Below are positions 61,866-64,000 of a stretch of 64,000 bases of DNA, one piece after another. Where the stretch lies: assembly GCA_951394045.1 (NCBI GenBank), contig OX596001.1:186001-250000 (forward strand), in the 5' to 3' direction. Positions within the stretch are counted from its first letter, which is position 1. Each line of letters opens with the position of its first letter. A program made the position numbers and the translations under genes. The DNA comes from Nitzschia sp. DOCU1. Taxonomy: Eukaryota > Bacillariophyta > Bacillariophyceae > Bacillariales > Bacillariaceae. The notes under the pieces were generated by a model that worked only from the letters and a program-made list of their open reading frames with translations, ran no database searches and was not told the DNA's origin.

Positions 61866-64000
61866 ATGTCTCGTTGCAAACTATTTCCTAATATCAGGAA
61901 GAAGAAACGAAAGCAAGCGGCCGATGTGATTGCCATGAAGAAGAAGCCCTGGAAAAATGCCATCATTCCCTGGCGTAGTACCCGTGCTGCCCTCCTACTT
62001 CTATTTTTCATTTCCGTTCCGCTTCAAGCTACATCTAGCCTGCATATCACCAACGAATTTTCCAATGGGGGCTGCCTAGCTCGACGAAAAGCGAACTGGA
62101 CTCGCATCAGAGTGTGCAACTCGGACGACCCCCCTGAGGCCAGGGAGCTCGGATATTGTCGTTCCGACGATCCTTTTGACTACATGGAACTTCGAATCCA
62201 TGGTCAGAACTGGGAAAGTGCCTTGTTTGAGACTTGGATCTTGCAAATTATACTGAGCGAAATTCTTAATGTACCGACGTCAGTCGAGACAAGTCGCCCC
62301 GACGCCAAGGTCGGCTTTTATGATTTCGAATCCCGTTTGGAATATGGTGATTCGGATGACTGGGAAAGTTTAGGTGTCAGCGCTAAAGTGGGCGATTGTC
62401 GACTTGTGCCAAAAGGTCAATATGAAGAGCATTACACACCGTGCTCTCATTTCATTCCGGAGGTTTGGAACGGCGAAGCTCAAACCTACAAGCAACTAGA
62501 ACAGTCAGGTCAAATCGAACCAGCAGGCAAGTATATAGTTACCCGGAAGCACAATATCCGGGGTGTGGCATAACGATGTGGTCCTCAAAGTCTCTTTTAT
62601 TTCATTGGAATAGTTGGAATGGGTACAATCGGAGAAGAACATTGGTTTATTCCGAAATTTACGGGTAGCAAGGATCCGACGCTGTTGAGCTATTTGGGCC
62701 TATCGGGAGATGAAAATCGACGGAAACTAGCAGAACGATTTGGACGACCGACTACTTGGGGGGATTATTGTAACGAAGTATCATTGACACATTGTCAAAA
62801 TGATACTGTTGCGGTACGTGCACCCAGGTATGATGAAGTGGACGGCAGTCGATTTTTTGTCGAAGGCTTGTATAAAGGCCATTTTCGAATGACAGAGAAA
62901 AATGATTGCGACGCCAATCCTACTAATTGCACGGGCCATATTTTCAATTATCCCTGCACTTGGACGAGTACTGTCGTTCAGCAAACCTACCACCTGAAGA
63001 TTGCATTGGAGAGTGATGCGACAGGCGATTCTATCTATCGAGGCTATACGTATGGACAGTTGGTCGATGCTTTCAGAGCGGCGAATGCCACTAAATCAGA
63101 TATGATTATCTTTTGGTGGACACCTGAAGCGGTAAGTATTCGGAAGAAGCTACTCCAATCAAAAGTTGTTCGGCTCACATTTGTGGTCATCTACTTTCCA
63201 TACTAGCTTTACCAAAAGTTGGTAGGGACCGATATGGAACTCACGAGGATCACGATGCCGCCGGTCACACAGGAATGCTTGGAAAATCGCGTTACTGGTA
63301 ATGACACCTGTAGTCCTGATCTTGAAATCAATGCAGGCAGTCCACTGGGGGTGTGCGATGAGCCCCCCAATGCACTTCAAAAAGTCTTCGGCGGTTCACT
63401 CTATGAATGGACCTACCACCCCTCTATAAATCAAGCCTTGTATTCTCCGGGCTACGAAACGCTGAAGAATTTCCAAATGGAAGGCGCTGAAATTGGACAA
63501 TTGTTTGATTATTGGTTTGAGAATCCCGATAATCCTCGCGAGGCGATTTGTCAATGGGTTGTGGACAATTTTGACTATCTTCGCACGTGGGTACCCCGTT
63601 CGTACCCGCGAGTCGTTGTATCAAACCCCGATAGCCTGACCGAACCGTTGACGCTAGCGTCGTTACTTTTGAGCTCGGTGGCTTTGATTGTTGTTTTCAT
63701 TGCCGCATTGGAAAGTTTTCGGTTAAGAGATCGAAGAGTCATGAAGTACGCTCAGCTGGAATTCCTCGCAATCTTGTTGGTCGGGTTGGGCTTGGTGTCG
63801 GTGGGGTCGATGCTTCTGTCGTTACCTCCAACGAATCCTTCGTGCGTCGCAACGGCTTGGATGACCAATTTGGGGTATACCTTAGAATTAGTCCCATTGA
63901 TCGTCAAGGGAGCTGCAATCACTCGCCTTCTGGCCGCTGCCAAACGCCTTCGGCACGTGGTGCTCAGACGGAAGCAGTTGTTTGGGGCCGTCATTCTATT
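61866..64000 (+). CDS. Class C GPCR with OpuAC-like ligand domain, paralogue (runs off right edge)
   Basis: Exons 61866-62526, 62614-63131 and 63207 to the window end. The first intron (62527-62613, 87 bp) is again GC-AG (CCAGCAG|GCAAGT ... GGAATAG|TTGG); the second is GTAAGT...TACTAG (63132-63206). The N-terminus MSRCKLFPNIRKKKRK plus a hydrophobic stretch (AALLLLFFISVPLQ) precede an ectodomain nearly identical in its core to the receptor at 56490 (the NGGCLARRK-ANWTRIRVCNSDDPPEARELGYC region). The frame is open through the first transmembrane helices to PLIVKGAAITRL and the GAVIL helix. The end lies beyond 64000. Function as for the paralogue. Confidence 0.85.

Overview
This is nuclear DNA of a diatom, most likely a raphid pennate species. 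Genes on both strands have few, short introns (64-168 bp, mostly GT-AG). Several products are diatom-like: a RibD-type reductase with a bipartite plastid leader carrying a Phe in its cleavage motif, an LRR receptor-like protein, an HSF, class C (GABA-B-like) receptors with an OpuAC-like ectodomain, and proteins sharing a V-x-F / W-[YF] motif. A Seminavis-like genome would fit, but that is inference. Gene-free DNA is rich in short palindromes (TACCGGTA, CTAGCTAG) and tandem repeats.

Layout. 1-9 kb: a 5' fragment of a secreted protein on the minus strand (off the left edge), a V-x-F motif protein, proteasome subunit beta-1 (one intron), a Ser-rich protein and a GT49 (LARGE-like) glycosyltransferase. 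9.8-13.9 kb: two tandem paralogues built from a shared 'KRLSLVQ' / 'DLFYN' module, the first internally multiplied. 14.6-24.1 kb: a membrane-anchored coiled-coil protein, a small two-exon gene with a mitochondrial-type leader and three TGACGTCA sites upstream, an unknown protein, a small basic protein, a GT-A glycosyltransferase and a membrane-anchored CS-domain protein. 25-34.5 kb: an 867-aa LRR membrane protein, a decaying tandem array of an unknown domain, and a Ser/Thr-rich protein divergent from a J-domain protein. 33.2-41 kb: a 793-aa protein with duplicated 'FWRL' domains, then two apparently identical 2,058-bp direct repeats, each with the same 183-aa gene, around an HSF gene. 42.4-47.8 kb: a three-exon gene for a 1,704-aa Cys-rich type II membrane protein. 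48-52 kb: poorly coding DNA and a third, diverged copy of the 2-kb repeat. 52.7-56 kb: OSGEP/Kae1 and the plastid RibD-like reductase. 56.5-64 kb: a tandem cluster of class C GPCRs: one complete, one 3'-only partial copy, one running off the right edge, with a TIR-bearing repeat element between the last two.

The housekeeping genes (proteasome, Kae1, riboflavin pathway, J-domain) are single copy. The lineage-specific ones (GPCRs, KRLSLVQ paralogues, V-x-F/W-Y proteins, unknown-domain array, HSF neighbourhood) all show recent tandem or segmental duplication with visible breakpoints. No tRNA, rRNA, CRISPR or recognisable transposase was found.
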